NCBI GenBank assembly: GCA_007361935.1
Contig: CP041667.1
Coordinates: forward strand, 1,578,501 to 1,642,500
Origin: Lachnospiraceae bacterium KGMB03038
Lineage (GTDB): Bacteria > Bacillota > Clostridia > Lachnospirales > Lachnospiraceae
DNA: 64,000 bases
Direction of reading: 5' to 3'
The notes beneath the pieces are model-generated. The model was not told the DNA's origin. It ran no database searches and saw only the letters and a list, made by a program, of their open reading frames with translations. Shown here piece after piece: positions 1 to 8,698 of the stretch (the first letter of the stretch is position 1; every line of letters begins with the position of its first letter). Made by a program: the position numbers and the translations under genes.

Positions 1-2
1 TG

Positions 3-965
3 TCTTATCACAAAAACTTTGACGCTTACGAGGAAGAACGGCTGGCCGGAAAATCCTTTGGTTCCACCAAGTCAGGGATTGCGCCGTTTTATTCGGATAA
101 ATTTGCTAAGATAGGCTTCCAGGTCAGCGAGCTGTTTGACGATGCTCTCTTGAGAGAGAAGGTAGAGCGGGTCGCGCAGCAGAAGAATGTACTGCTGGAG
201 CATCTTTATCACAAACCGCTGATCGATCCGGAAGATCTGTATCAGGAACTGAAAAGCTATAAGGAAATGGTTGAACCTTATGTGTGCGATACCGCCCTTT
301 TCATCCACAACGCGCTCCAGGAAGGAAAGAGTGTGCTGTTGGAAGGACAGTTGGGTTCTTTGAAAGATCCGGACCACGGGATTTATCCCATGGTAACCTC
401 ATCTTCGACACTTGCCGGTTACGGCGCGGTAGGAGCCGGTGTCCCGCCTCAGGAGATCCAGCAGATCATTACTGTCTGCAAAGCATATTCCAGCGCGGTA
501 GGAGCCGGGGCCTTTGTCAGCGAGATCTTTGGCGATGAGGCGGATGAGCTGAGACGCCGGGGCGGTGACGGCGGCGAATTTGGCGCTACCACTGGCCGTC
601 CAAGGAGAATGGGGTGGTTTGACTGTGTAGCCTCCCGGTATGGCTGCCGGATGCAGGGGACCACAGACGTGGCCTTTACCGTTCTGGATGTATTGGGATA
701 CCTGGAAGAGATTCCGGTGTGCGTTGCTTATGAGATTGACGGGAAAGAAACGGATCAGTTCCCGCCTACCCATCTTCTTGAGAAGGCGAAACCTGTGCTG
801 AAAAAGCTGCCGGGGTGGAATTGTGATATCCGTGGAATCAAGCGTTACGAAGATCTGCCGGAGAACTGCCGCAGGTATGTAGAGTTTGTAGAAGAACAGA
901 TCGGTTATCCGATCACCATGATCTCCAATGGACCGGGAAGAGATGATATCATATATCGGAAATAA
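3..965 (+). CDS. purA: Adenylosuccinate synthetase (5' end outside window)
   Basis: PurA joins IMP and aspartate using GTP to make adenylosuccinate, the first committed step from IMP to AMP. The frame is open from base 3, so the true start lies upstream and only about the last 320 residues are present. The visible part has the family's G-K-x-F-G-S-T-K-S-G-I-A-P stretch near the window start, the threonine-rich VTSSSTLAG segment, a GRPRRMGWFD motif, and the C-terminal ISNGPGRDD motif that contacts the GTP base. A terminator follows directly, so it ends its transcription unit. Identification is firm; the N-terminal GTP-binding loop cannot be checked here. Confidence 0.96.
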   Translation, partial: SYHKNFDAYEEERLAGKSFGSTKSGIAPFYSDKFAKIGFQVSELFDDALLREKVERVAQQKNVLLEHLYHKPLIDPEDLYQELKSYKEMVEPYVCDTALFIHNALQEGKSVLLEGQLGSLKDPDHGIYPMVTSSSTLAGYGAVGAGVPPQEIQQIITVCKAYSSAVGAGAFVSEIFGDEADELRRRGGDGGEFGATTGRPRRMGWFDCVASRYGCRMQGTTDVAFTVLDVLGYLEEIPVCVAYEIDGKETDQFPPTHLLEKAKPVLKKLPGWNCDIRGIKRYEDLPENCRRYVEFVEEQIGYPITMISNGPGRDDIIYRK

Positions 966-972
966 GAGTTTA

Positions 973-1037
973 AAATTCCCACAGGAAAGAGTCGGGGCAT
1001 AGCGCCTTTTCGATCTCCTTTCTGTGGGGATTTTTTT
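973..1037 (+). terminator. Rho-independent terminator after purA
   Basis: A long imperfect stem (arm CCCACAGGAAAG, matching arm CTTTCTGTGGGG) is followed by a run of seven T. It lies 8 bases after the purA stop codon and closes that transcript. Confidence 0.85.
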
Positions 1038-1252
1038 GTTTCTTAACCTGTCTTAAGAATTCTCTTATTCTATTTTTATATTTCAGCCACAGGCTGTACA
1101 CATTTTTTCGGTAGAATGTAGATGTACAAAGGGAATGGTACAAAAAGAAGGCATATCTTACAATGTGTATCAATATAATAGTAAAGCGGGGAATAAGGGG
1201 TTTGCAAAAGCAAAAGAATATCCGCTTGAAAAACAGAAATGGAGGTATTACT

Positions 1253-1408
1253 ATGCAGCAGAGAAATGAGGATGGCTATCTGGAAGTGCTTTCGATGGAA
1301 GAATACCTTACAAAAAGAAAAAAAATCAGAGAACAAGAGAAAAGAAAAGGGCAGGAGCGGCTAAAGAGAGACATGAAAGTGCTGTATCTTGCCGGAATGT
1401 ATGGATAA
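1253..1408 (+). CDS. Small charged protein of unknown function, 51 aa
   Basis: The ATG at 1253 is preceded by GGAGG at a 6-base spacing; an in-frame start further upstream at 1163 has no ribosome binding site and is not used here. The product is very basic and acidic in its middle (KRKKIREQEKRKGQERLKRD), predicted to be one long charged helix, and ends with a short hydrophobic tail (VLYLAGMYG). No signal peptide or known domain was recognised. The good ribosome binding site is the main argument that it is real. Confidence 0.55.
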   Translation: MQQRNEDGYLEVLSMEEYLTKRKKIREQEKRKGQERLKRDMKVLYLAGMYG

Positions 1409-1452
1409 AAATCAAGCGGGGAAAAGCCGCCAAAATTATGCGGGGATCGGAC

Positions 1453-1674
1453 TTATGTCTGATCCTCGTTGTCGTCTTTTGGGCCTTTGAGAAGCCGGTA
1501 TACCAGGATATAGGCATATAAAAGCACAGGGAACAGGATCGTGCAGGCGATGGAAGCCATCAGGAGATCTGCCGAGGCCGGATGATCTATCAGCGCAAAG
1601 ACGAGAGTGGCCCCATACATAGCAAAAAGCAGGACAGCCCCCAGTCCCGCCAGGATACGTTTTGTCTTTTTCAT
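1453..1674 (-). CDS. Small membrane protein with two transmembrane segments, 73 aa
   Basis: The start is preceded by AAAGGAGG at good spacing. The product begins MKKTKR, then has two hydrophobic spans (about residues 8-29 and 37-59) separated by a short loop with an aspartate, and ends in an acidic tail (KDDNEDQT). This predicts a small inner-membrane protein with both ends in the cytoplasm. It is transcribed away from the SEC-C gene to its right. No family was recognised and no function is assigned. Confidence 0.65.
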   Translation of the reverse strand: MKKTKRILAGLGAVLLFAMYGATLVFALIDHPASADLLMASIACTILFPVLLYAYILVYRLLKGPKDDNEDQT

Positions 1675-1685
1675 GAGAATCCTCC

Positions 1686-1714
1686 TTTACATCTCAGGGA
1701 GTCTTTAGTATATT
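1686..1714 (+). promoter_or_regulatory. Probable sigma-A promoter for the SEC-C gene
   Basis: TTTACA (1686-1691) and TATATT (1709-1714) are separated by exactly 17 bases, about 55 bases upstream of the start at 1769. Confidence 0.55.
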
Positions 1715-1768
1715 ATATAGATAGCAGAAAAAAATTGCAAATGAAACAAATACAAAGGAGTTAGGAAT

Positions 1769-2275
1769 ATGAGTCGTACATTATTAGAACAGTGGCAGAG
1801 CATCGCATATAATGAAAAGGCAGACAGAGGACAGCTCCAGAGATTCTGGGGATCTTACTTCCAGATCGAGAAGGAGATTTATGAAAAGCTTTTGGACAAT
1901 CCGGAGGAAGAGGTCAAAGGGACCGTGAAAGAGCTGGCGGAGAAATACGGACAGGAAGTGCTGACCATGGTAGGATTCCTGGACGGCATCAATGAAAGCT
2001 TAAAGGAACCGAATCCGATCGAGACCATGGATGAGGATACGGAAGTAAGCCTTGCTTTTGATAAGGAGAAACTTTATAAAAACATGGTCGCGGCAAAAGC
2101 GGACTGGCTCTATGAACTTCCTCAGTGGAAAGAAATTTATTCGGAAGAAGAATTAAAGAAGATGTATAAGGAGCAGAAGGAATCCGGAACGATCCGCAAG
2201 GAAAAGAAGATCGGGCGCAACGATCCATGTCCATGCGGTTCCGGCAAGAAATATAAAAAATGCTGTGGCAGATAG
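1769..2275 (+). CDS. SEC-C motif protein, 168 aa
   Basis: The C-terminus carries the zinc-binding SEC-C motif NDPCPCGSGKKYKKCCG (about residues 151-167), the same motif as at the end of SecA. The rest is mostly charged and helical, with no membrane segment, and resembles the YecA-like or Clostridia-type SEC-C proteins that have a helical N-terminal domain. The start has the ribosome binding site AAAGGAG. Its stop codon overlaps the start of the next gene by 16 bases, so the two are probably translated together. The exact role is unknown; SEC-C motifs usually mediate binding to ribosomes, SecB or other proteins. Confidence 0.85.
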   Translation: MSRTLLEQWQSIAYNEKADRGQLQRFWGSYFQIEKEIYEKLLDNPEEEVKGTVKELAEKYGQEVLTMVGFLDGINESLKEPNPIETMDEDTEVSLAFDKEKLYKNMVAAKADWLYELPQWKEIYSEEELKKMYKEQKESGTIRKEKKIGRNDPCPCGSGKKYKKCCGR

Positions 2276-2985
2276 TTTTTTGTACCGCGGGGGTTCTCTG
2301 CGCGGCTTATTACGCGGTGATCGGCCTGACGCTTAGAAGATGGAATTCCACTTTCGCTAAATTTTGGCCCCTGCTGGGAATCCTACTGCTGTTTCTTGGC
2401 GCAGGACAGAATCTGGAAGAACCCGTCCCGCTGGTGATCCGCGGAGCGGCCGGTATTTTGCTGACAATATTCCTCATTGGGGAAGCGGCGATCCTGACAG
2501 GTATGTTTTCCTGCCGGGAAAGAGAACTGGATTATCTGGTGGTGCTGGGAGCTCATGTGGCGGGGGTAAAGGTGACAGATTCCTTGAAACGGCGGCTGGA
2601 CCGGGCAGCAGAGTATCTTAAGAAATATCCCGGGACACGGGTCGTTGTGTCAGGCGGGAAAGGACACGGTGAGGATATTACAGAGGCGGAGGCGATGAGG
2701 AAATATCTGGTCAGCCAGGGAATCAGACCGGAGAGGATCTTCTGTGAGGATCGTTCTGCGACGACAAAAGAAAATCTGCAGTTTTCCGCGGGTTATCTGG
2801 AAGACATCCGCCGACCTATTGGGATCGTGACCAATAATTTCCATATGTACCGGGCCTGCAGGTACGCAAAGAAAGCTGGGTATCAGAGCCCATACCGCCT
2901 GTGCGCAGGCTGTCATCCCGTGTTGTTTATAAACTATATGGTACGGGAAGGATTCGCGGTGTGGAAGCTTTGGATCTTGGGGTAA
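2260..2985 (+). CDS. YdcF/SanA-like DUF218 membrane protein, 241 aa
   Basis: Three hydrophobic N-terminal segments (about residues 1-85) anchor the protein. A DUF218 domain follows, with the family hallmarks VVLGAHV (near residue 92), VVVSGGKG, a TKEN motif in ATTKENLQFS, and the late IVTNNFHMYRA segment. DUF218 proteins such as ElyC, SanA and YdcF act at the cell envelope, with proposed roles in envelope integrity and polyprenyl-phosphate metabolism; the reaction here is not known. The start overlaps the end of the SEC-C gene, and a terminator follows. Confidence 0.85.
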   Translation: MLWQIVFCTAGVLCAAYYAVIGLTLRRWNSTFAKFWPLLGILLLFLGAGQNLEEPVPLVIRGAAGILLTIFLIGEAAILTGMFSCRERELDYLVVLGAHVAGVKVTDSLKRRLDRAAEYLKKYPGTRVVVSGGKGHGEDITEAEAMRKYLVSQGIRPERIFCEDRSATTKENLQFSAGYLEDIRRPIGIVTNNFHMYRACRYAKKAGYQSPYRLCAGCHPVLFINYMVREGFAVWKLWILG

Positions 2986-3050
2986 AAGCGTAGGAGGCGG
3001 AGGCAACACAATCCCTCTATGATAAAAGGGAGAATGGTTTTGAAGAGTTT

Positions 3051-3100
3051 GGGTATCATCAGATCAGTTGTTTGGATGATTTGATGATACCCTCTTTTTG
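3051..3100 (+). terminator. Rho-independent terminator after the DUF218 gene
   Basis: GGGTATCATCA pairs with TGATGATACCC, followed by CTCTTTTT. It closes the SEC-C/DUF218 unit. Confidence 0.85.
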
Positions 3101-3329
3101 TAGGAAAGCATCCTGCCATCATACAAAATAGGATCGTAAGCAGCATTTGTTTTTGCACCGAAATTCAGAAGAAAATAATACATGGAAAATTAGAGAGAAG
3201 GCATTGCAGAAACGCCAAAGATCAGGAGGATTTCCACAAACAAAAGGCTCATCTAGTAAACGTAAGAACATCGACAGAAAGAAGATGTGATTTATAGAAA
3301 AAGCAGATAAATATATGTAAAACATCAAT
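3101..3329 (+). other. Non-coding stretch upstream of the ABC operon
   Basis: No credible gene, RNA or repeat was seen here. The DNA is purine-rich with short open frames lacking ribosome binding sites. It may be a decayed gene or a long promoter region. Confidence 0.4.
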
Positions 3330-3358
3330 TTGCCTTAAAGCGGGAAAGTTTTTATACT
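3330..3358 (+). promoter_or_regulatory. Probable promoter of the amino-acid ABC operon
   Basis: TTGCCT (3330-3335) and TATACT (3353-3358) are spaced by 17 bases, 39 bases upstream of the first gene. No operator was recognised. Confidence 0.55.
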
Positions 3359-3397
3359 AAATCTAAATAAAGAAAAAATACTGAATGGAGGAAAAAA

Positions 3398-4246
3398 ATG
3401 AAAAAAAGGTTAGTGGGAGTTCTTTTATGTATATTATTAACAGTGGGGATGCTGGCCGGCTGTGGTGACAGTGCTTCTGAGAAAAATGGAGAAGCATCAA
3501 GTGATACGGCAGAAACGGAAAACGTAGAGGAAAATGAGAAAGTCTTTCATGTAGGCGGAGATGCCGCAACTCCAGGCTGGATCCAAACGGATGATGAAGG
3601 AGAACTTGCAGGTTTTGATTATGATATGTGGCAGGAAATTGGGAAGCGGACAGGCTACGAGATAGATTATCAGATCATGGAATGGGACGCGCTATGGTCA
3701 ATGCTTGAGAGCGGACGTTTGGATACGGTTGGAAATCAAATTTCAGTGACGGAAGAAAGAGAAGCAAAATATGTCTTTACAGAGCCTTACGCATACAATA
3801 TCTACTGCTTAATGGCGGCAAAAGATAATGAAGAGATCCAATCTATGGATGATCTGAAGTCCGGTATGACGATTGCGTGCGAGACAAATACCAGCGATGA
3901 AATTATTTTAAATGCGATTAATAAAGATTATGGAATTGAGTTAGAGCCGACATTTTATGACGGAATGTCCGTTCAGGATGTGGCATTGGGGAGATGTGAT
4001 CTGTGGCCAAGGGCCGAAACGGGATGCAACGCGACATTAGAAGAAATGGATAATCTTAAAATTGTTGGAAAAACAAGTGTTGTAGAAACAAACGCATATC
4101 CATTTTCTAAAACGGAAAGAGGCGAACAACTGGCGGAGATTGCTTCAGAGGCAATTAAGGAAATGCAGGAAGATGGGACAATAAAAGAACTATCGGAAAA
4201 GTGGTTTGGCATGGACATCAGTGAGCAGCCGGAAAGTGCAAAATAG
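3398..4246 (+). CDS. Amino-acid ABC transporter substrate-binding lipoprotein, 282 aa
   Basis: This is the extracellular solute receptor of a polar amino-acid uptake system. A lipoprotein signal with lipobox LAGC puts the lipid anchor on Cys22. After a Ser/Glu-rich linker comes an SBP_bac_3 domain, seen in ELAGFDYDMWQEIGKRTGY, the LESGRLDTVGNQISVTEER segment, and the typical end IKELSEKWFG. Systems of this type carry cystine, cysteine conjugates, glutamine or similar solutes. The downstream C-S lyase suggests a sulfur amino acid, but that is inference. Ribosome binding site GGAGG precedes the start. Confidence 0.92.
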   Translation: MKKRLVGVLLCILLTVGMLAGCGDSASEKNGEASSDTAETENVEENEKVFHVGGDAATPGWIQTDDEGELAGFDYDMWQEIGKRTGYEIDYQIMEWDALWSMLESGRLDTVGNQISVTEEREAKYVFTEPYAYNIYCLMAAKDNEEIQSMDDLKSGMTIACETNTSDEIILNAINKDYGIELEPTFYDGMSVQDVALGRCDLWPRAETGCNATLEEMDNLKIVGKTSVVETNAYPFSKTERGEQLAEIASEAIKEMQEDGTIKELSEKWFGMDISEQPESAK

Positions 4247-4283
4247 CATATGCTACATATTTTTGATTTTTAAGAGAAAGGGA

Positions 4284-4324
4284 AAGAAGTGATTTCTTGA
4301 TGTTTCATCAGGGAATCACTTCTT
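4284..4324 (+). promoter_or_regulatory. Intergenic hairpin between receptor and permease genes
   Basis: AAGAAGTGATT (4284-4294) and AATCACTTCTT (4314-4324) form a perfect 11-bp stem with a 19-base loop. There is no T run, so this is more likely an mRNA-stabilising or partial-attenuation hairpin that keeps receptor mRNA more abundant than permease mRNA. Confidence 0.6.
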
Positions 4325-4340
4325 AACAGGTGTTGGCAAG

Positions 4341-5006
4341 TTGAATTTGGAATTTTGTCTTGGTACATTGCAGGCAATGATAGAAGTGCTCCCGGTAACA
4401 ATATCATTGACGGTTTTATCTTTTGTCGCTTCATTGATACTGGCGATTTTAATTGCGGTAATTGATTATTTTCGTGTGCCGGTTATCAGGCAGATTTGTG
4501 AAGTATATGTTTCCTTTTTCAGGGGGACTCCGCTGATTCCCCAATTATTTCTTTTGTATTTTGGTATTCCTACGTTTATTCCATCGCTTAGGAGTGTCCC
4601 GGCATTTACAGTGTGCGTAATTGGATTGACATTGAACTCGGCTGCGTATATGAAAGAAGTAGTGCGGGGAGCGCTTCTTTCTGTATCTGAAGGACAAAAA
4701 GAAGCGGCGCTTGCGCATGGGATGACTTCTATGCAGACAATGTTTAGAATAGTGCTTCCGCAGGCAACACGGGTAGCGGTTCCATCGCTGTTTAATAACT
4801 TGGTAGATATTGTAAAAGGGACATCAATGGCGTTTACAATTGGAGTTATCGAGATAACGGCAACGGCAAATCTGAGAGCGTCAGTTACTTTTAACTATTT
4901 TGAAGCTTATATGGTTTTAATGCTGTTGTACTGGGGAATTATTTTGATACTTGAACGGATGGAAGCCATTGTAGAGAAACACCTTGAAGCAGGATATATA
5001 AGATGA
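4341..5006 (+). CDS. Amino-acid ABC transporter permease (HisM/TcyB type), 221 aa
   Basis: This is the membrane channel of the uptake system. It has five predicted membrane segments and the HEAD_TM / BPD_transp_1 features, including SFFRGTPLIPQLFLLYFG (about residues 56-73) and the EAA loop in EGQKEAALAHGM with the downstream IVLPQA. The chosen start is TTG at 4341, with AACAGG upstream; the next candidate, ATG at codon 12, would cut the conserved N-terminal segment. Only one permease gene is present, so the transporter is probably a homodimer. Confidence 0.92.
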   Translation: MNLEFCLGTLQAMIEVLPVTISLTVLSFVASLILAILIAVIDYFRVPVIRQICEVYVSFFRGTPLIPQLFLLYFGIPTFIPSLRSVPAFTVCVIGLTLNSAAYMKEVVRGALLSVSEGQKEAALAHGMTSMQTMFRIVLPQATRVAVPSLFNNLVDIVKGTSMAFTIGVIEITATANLRASVTFNYFEAYMVLMLLYWGIILILERMEAIVEKHLEAGYIR

Positions 5007-5026
5007 CGAAAAGGAGCAGATGACAA

Positions 5027-6217
5027 ATGATAAAAATACAAAATTTGCATAAGCGTTTTGGAAAGCTTGAGGTGTTAAAAGGAATTGATTTGGAAATCCA
5101 GAAGGGAGAAGTTGTTGCGATTATCGGTTCTTCTGGGACAGGTAAGTCTACACTGCTGCGTTGTATGAACTACCTTGAGGTTCCGGATTCCGGCTCTATT
5201 ACGATCGGGAATGTTACTGTTACAGCTGGAGAAACATCAAAAAAGGAAATCCATGAATTAAGAAAACATTCTGCTATGATCTTTCAGAATTATAATTTGT
5301 TTTCAAATAAAGATGTGCTTCACAATGTAATGGAACCATTGGTAACCGTACAGAAAATGAAAAAGGAAGAGGCCAGAGCCCAGGCGATGGTCTATTTAGA
5401 AAAAGTCGGAATGAAGGATAAGATCAGGCAATATCCGATTACTTTATCGGGAGGGCAGCAACAAAGAGTTGCTATTGCGCGTTCTATGGCAATAAAACCC
5501 AATGTTTTGCTTTTTGATGAACCAACGTCAGCGCTTGATCCAGAATGGGTTCAGGAGGTTTTGGAAGTCATACGAAATCTTGCCAAAGAAGATTATACAA
5601 TGATAATAGTCACACATGAGATGCAGTTTGCGAAAGAAGTGGCGGACAGGGTGATTTTTATGGACGAAGGCAAGATTATAGAAGAGGGTTCTCCCAAGCA
5701 GGTTCTTGAGAATCCATTGCAGGAAAGGACGCGGGCGTTTCTTAAGCTGTCAAATGTGGAAAATAAGAGTGTCAATGGGACGTATCGAATTATCAAGTCT
5801 ATGAATTTTGAGGAGATGCTTCCAATGTTTATTGAAGCCGGACTTGAGTTTAAACCGGATTCAAAACCACCTCAAGGGTTGATCGCATGTTTTGAAATGA
5901 TTGATAATAGTACAGGACATCGAATAGGAGGCGCTTCTCTTGCCAGGACATATGGCGAATTTGTAATTCGAACGGTGGCCATAGAAAAGAAATACCAGGG
6001 CCAAGGACTTGGACGAAAATTAGTGGAATATGTGATTGAAGAAGCAAAGAGTTGGGATGCCGGAAGGATTTTGTTAAATGCGAAGATTCCGGAATTTTAC
6101 AAGAAGCTTGGCTTTGTAGTTCTCCCAAGGGAGTCTGCTCCGCCAATTTCAGACTGTCTGAGCTGTCCAAGATTCCATAATGGCTGTGAATCTGAAATTA
6201 TGAAGTTGGAATGGTGA
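5027..6217 (+). CDS. Fusion of amino-acid ABC transporter ATPase and GNAT acetyltransferase, 396 aa
   Basis: Residues 1 to about 243 are a complete polar amino-acid ABC ATPase: Walker A GSSGTGKST at 34-42, Q-loop in IFQNYNLF, signature LSGGQQQR near 140, Walker B LLFDEPTSALD near 162, and the H-loop in VTHEM. Residues from about 250 to 396 form a GNAT N-acetyltransferase domain with the acetyl-CoA loop EKKYQGQGLGRKLV near 317-330 and a C-terminal Cys-containing stretch (CLSCPRFHNGC). The reading frame is continuous with no sign of a frameshift. ABC ATPases of this family normally end near residue 245, so this is a true extension. The next gene starts 4 bases downstream. Confidence 0.93.
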   Translation: MIKIQNLHKRFGKLEVLKGIDLEIQKGEVVAIIGSSGTGKSTLLRCMNYLEVPDSGSITIGNVTVTAGETSKKEIHELRKHSAMIFQNYNLFSNKDVLHNVMEPLVTVQKMKKEEARAQAMVYLEKVGMKDKIRQYPITLSGGQQQRVAIARSMAIKPNVLLFDEPTSALDPEWVQEVLEVIRNLAKEDYTMIIVTHEMQFAKEVADRVIFMDEGKIIEEGSPKQVLENPLQERTRAFLKLSNVENKSVNGTYRIIKSMNFEEMLPMFIEAGLEFKPDSKPPQGLIACFEMIDNSTGHRIGGASLARTYGEFVIRTVAIEKKYQGQGLGRKLVEYVIEEAKSWDAGRILLNAKIPEFYKKLGFVVLPRESAPPISDCLSCPRFHNGCESEIMKLEW

Positions 6218-6221
6218 TAAA

Positions 6222-7385
6222 ATGTTTTGTTTTGAAACTGGAGTGGAACGAAAAAAAACAAATTGCGAAAAGTGGGATGCGCCGTTTGTAGGTGAAAATG
6301 TAATACCGATGTGGGTTGCGGATATGGATTTTGAAATTGCGCCGAATATTACCAGAAGACTTGTGAAAACAGCAGAACAGGGAGCATTTGGATACCAGTT
6401 CTTATCGGATGATTATTATAATGCAATTATCGATTTCTTGCGAGAAAGACATGACTATCAGGTAAAAAAAGAATGGATATGCTATGTTCCCAACGTTGTG
6501 CTGGGATTATTTCTGGCGCTTCAGGCAGTGTCGCAAAAAGAAGACGAGGTAATCATACAGACGCCTGTATATGGACCTTTTTATAGGGTGGTAGAGGAAA
6601 GCGAACGAAAACTTGTTGAAAATCCACTAAAATGCCAAAATGGATATTATACAATCGATTTTGAGGACCTTGAGAGAAAGATAACAAAGAGAACCAAAGT
6701 TCTTCTTTTTTGTAATCCGCATAATCCATCCGGAAGAGTATGGAAGCGAAAAGAACTAGAGAAACTGGTTCAAATTTGTGTGCAAAATAATATTTGTATT
6801 ATTTCAGATGATATACATAGTGATATTGTTTCAAGAAATATGAAACATACTATGATCGCGGAAATATGCAAAGCCAAGAAGGGAAACTGTATAACTGCCA
6901 CATCCCCTTCAAAACCATTTAATCTTGCGGGCATACATGTGGCTAACTTTATTATTGAAAATGCCGTGATTAGAAAGAAATTCCAAAGACTTCTGAGAAT
7001 CCATCATGTTGATGAATGTAACGCGTTTGCAGAGCAGGCTTTAATTGGCGCGTACAAAGAATCTGCCGCATGGTTGAATGAAATGAATGCATATGTAGAA
7101 GAGAACATTTGCTATTTTGTTGAATATATACAAAAAAATATCCCATTGCTACAAACTCGAAAGCCTGAAGGAACTTATCTGGTCTGGGTTGACTTCAGAA
7201 AGACAACAGTCTCGCCGGAAAATCTCAAGGATTATCTTAAGGAGAGATGCCATGTACTGATAAACGAGGGAGAATTTTTCGGGAGAGAGGGAAGAGGATT
7301 TGCAAGATTTAATCTTGCCTGCCCAAGAAAAAACATAGAAATTGTTCTTGAAAATCTGAGAAAAGAATTTGCAAAAGATTTTTAA
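6222..7385 (+). CDS. MalY/PatB-type PLP-dependent C-S lyase (aminotransferase fold), 387 aa
   Basis: Fold-type I PLP enzyme of the PatB/MalY group, which typically cleaves C-S bonds of cystathionine and S-substituted cysteines to a thiol, pyruvate and ammonia. The PLP lysine is K231 in SPSKPFNLAG. Other marks are MWVADMDF near the N-terminus, CNPHNPSGRVW, SDDIHSDIV, and the C-terminal substrate arginine in FARFNLACP. It is the last gene of the uptake operon, only 4 bases after the ATPase-GNAT gene, suggesting that it processes the imported compound. Direct substrate evidence is lacking. Confidence 0.9.
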   Translation: MFCFETGVERKKTNCEKWDAPFVGENVIPMWVADMDFEIAPNITRRLVKTAEQGAFGYQFLSDDYYNAIIDFLRERHDYQVKKEWICYVPNVVLGLFLALQAVSQKEDEVIIQTPVYGPFYRVVEESERKLVENPLKCQNGYYTIDFEDLERKITKRTKVLLFCNPHNPSGRVWKRKELEKLVQICVQNNICIISDDIHSDIVSRNMKHTMIAEICKAKKGNCITATSPSKPFNLAGIHVANFIIENAVIRKKFQRLLRIHHVDECNAFAEQALIGAYKESAAWLNEMNAYVEENICYFVEYIQKNIPLLQTRKPEGTYLVWVDFRKTTVSPENLKDYLKERCHVLINEGEFFGREGRGFARFNLACPRKNIEIVLENLRKEFAKDF

Positions 7386-7453
7386 CATTTATCTAAAGGA
7401 TGGAGGATTCCTTCTATTCGCCACATATAATAACGCAAAATGCAAAACCAGTC

Positions 7454-7481
7454 TTGACAAAAAAAGCCGGGATGCTATAAT
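7454..7481 (+). promoter_or_regulatory. Promoter of the threonine T-box operon
   Basis: TTGACA (7454-7459) and a perfect TATAAT (7476-7481) are spaced by 16 bases and lie just upstream of the T-box leader. Confidence 0.75.
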
Positions 7482-7494
7482 AAATCCATATATG

Positions 7495-7726
7495 ATAATG
7501 CGTTGAAGAGAAGAGTAAGACAGGAAAGGGATAAAAGAGAGAGAAGCGGACGGCTGAGAGCTTCTTATCCGGGAACTGTCCGAAGACCACCTCTGAGCGG
7601 CTGCAAACCAGCCCGGTGACTCCGTTATCGTCTAGATCAAGAGGTTCCGGAATAGGTCCGGTTCAATTGGGGTGGAACCACGGGAAAGACTCGTCCCCTG
7701 TAGCAGATTTGCTGCAGGGGTTTTTA
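7495..7726 (+). ncRNA. T-box leader, threonine specifier (ACC)
   Basis: This leader senses uncharged tRNA and switches transcription on. Stem I shows the AGAGAG bulge near 7530 with flanking arms, then the specifier region GAAG-ACC-ACCTCTGAGC, placing the specifier ACC at 7586-7588, a threonine codon. The conserved T-box sequence GGTGGAACCACGG lies at 7671-7683. The terminator stem CCCCTGTAGCA/TGCTGCAGGGG (7695-7720) is followed by TTTTT. Threonine agrees with thrS as third gene of the unit. Confidence 0.93.
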
Positions 7727-7786
7727 TATTGGCGGAATTGTTGGACGCGGAATCCAGAAGGCGGATAGAAAGGTGGAAACAGAGGA

Positions 7787-8641
7787 ATGACATCCATATA
7801 TGACTGCTATGAATTAAATAATGGGGTAAGAGTACCTTGTCTTGGATTTGGCACTTATAAGGCCGCGGAAGACGGCGGCGGTCAGGTGCTCCGCATGGCT
7901 TTGGATGCCGGATATCGGTACTTTGATACGGCTTCCTTCTATCAGAATGAAGAAGTTATGGGAAAGGTATTCGGGGAGGCTGAAATCAAACGGGAAGAAT
8001 TGTTTTTGGCTTCTAAGGCATGGAAGACTCAGATGGGATGCCGGGAAGTAAAAAAGGCTTTTGAGGAATCTCTGGAAAAGCTGAAGACGGATTATCTGGA
8101 TCTGTATTTGATCCATTGGCCCCTTCCGAATCCGGATTATGAAGATTGGAAGGCGCTGGATCTGGATACCTGGAAGGCCATGGAGGAGCTATACCAGGAC
8201 GGCCGGGTTCGGGCGATCGGAGTCAGTAATTTCCTGCCGCATCATTTGGAGAATCTATTAGAACACGCAAAGGTGTCTCCGGCGGTAGACCAGATAGAAT
8301 TCCATCCAGGATATACCCAGGAAATGACAGTGGAATACTGCCAGAAAAGGGGGATCTTGGTGCAGGCGTGGAGTCCGCTGGGGAGAAGGAAGGCGTTGGA
8401 AAATCCGCTTCTTAGAAGAATGGCGCAGAAGTATCAGGTAAGTACCGCGCAGATCTGCCTGCGGTACGCCCTGCAGCGAGGAGTGGTTCCGCTTCCAAAG
8501 GCATCTTCGCTTGAGCGGATGAAGGAAAACCAGGAGATTTTTGATTTCGCGCTTACGAAGGAAGACATGTACCGGATCGGAAGTATGGCTCCAGATGGAT
8601 GGTCCGGGGAGCATCCGGACAGTGAGAGAGTCAGGGAATAG
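7787..8641 (+). CDS. Aldo-keto reductase, 284 aa
   Basis: NAD(P)H-dependent reductase of aldehydes or ketones in the AKR5-like (2,5-diketogluconate reductase/YvgN) group. The catalytic tetrad is complete: Asp47 and Tyr52 in YFDTASFYQNEE, Lys77 in ASKAWK, and His110 in LIHWP. Cofactor-binding marks include VRAIGVSNF and the late LPKASS segment. Length is typical. It is the first gene after the threonine T-box, so it should be expressed when threonyl-tRNA charging is low. The physiological substrate cannot be read from sequence. Confidence 0.92.
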   Translation: MTSIYDCYELNNGVRVPCLGFGTYKAAEDGGGQVLRMALDAGYRYFDTASFYQNEEVMGKVFGEAEIKREELFLASKAWKTQMGCREVKKAFEESLEKLKTDYLDLYLIHWPLPNPDYEDWKALDLDTWKAMEELYQDGRVRAIGVSNFLPHHLENLLEHAKVSPAVDQIEFHPGYTQEMTVEYCQKRGILVQAWSPLGRRKALENPLLRRMAQKYQVSTAQICLRYALQRGVVPLPKASSLERMKENQEIFDFALTKEDMYRIGSMAPDGWSGEHPDSERVRE

Positions 8642-8698
8642 ATCATATACAAGAGAAAATCAGGCAGAAGAGATACGACAGACGAGGAAGGTGAAAGA

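Noticed and set aside
3126..3340. Short open frames before the ABC operon as genes
   Set aside because: No ribosome binding sites, no motifs, and they overlap the terminator and promoter of neighbours.
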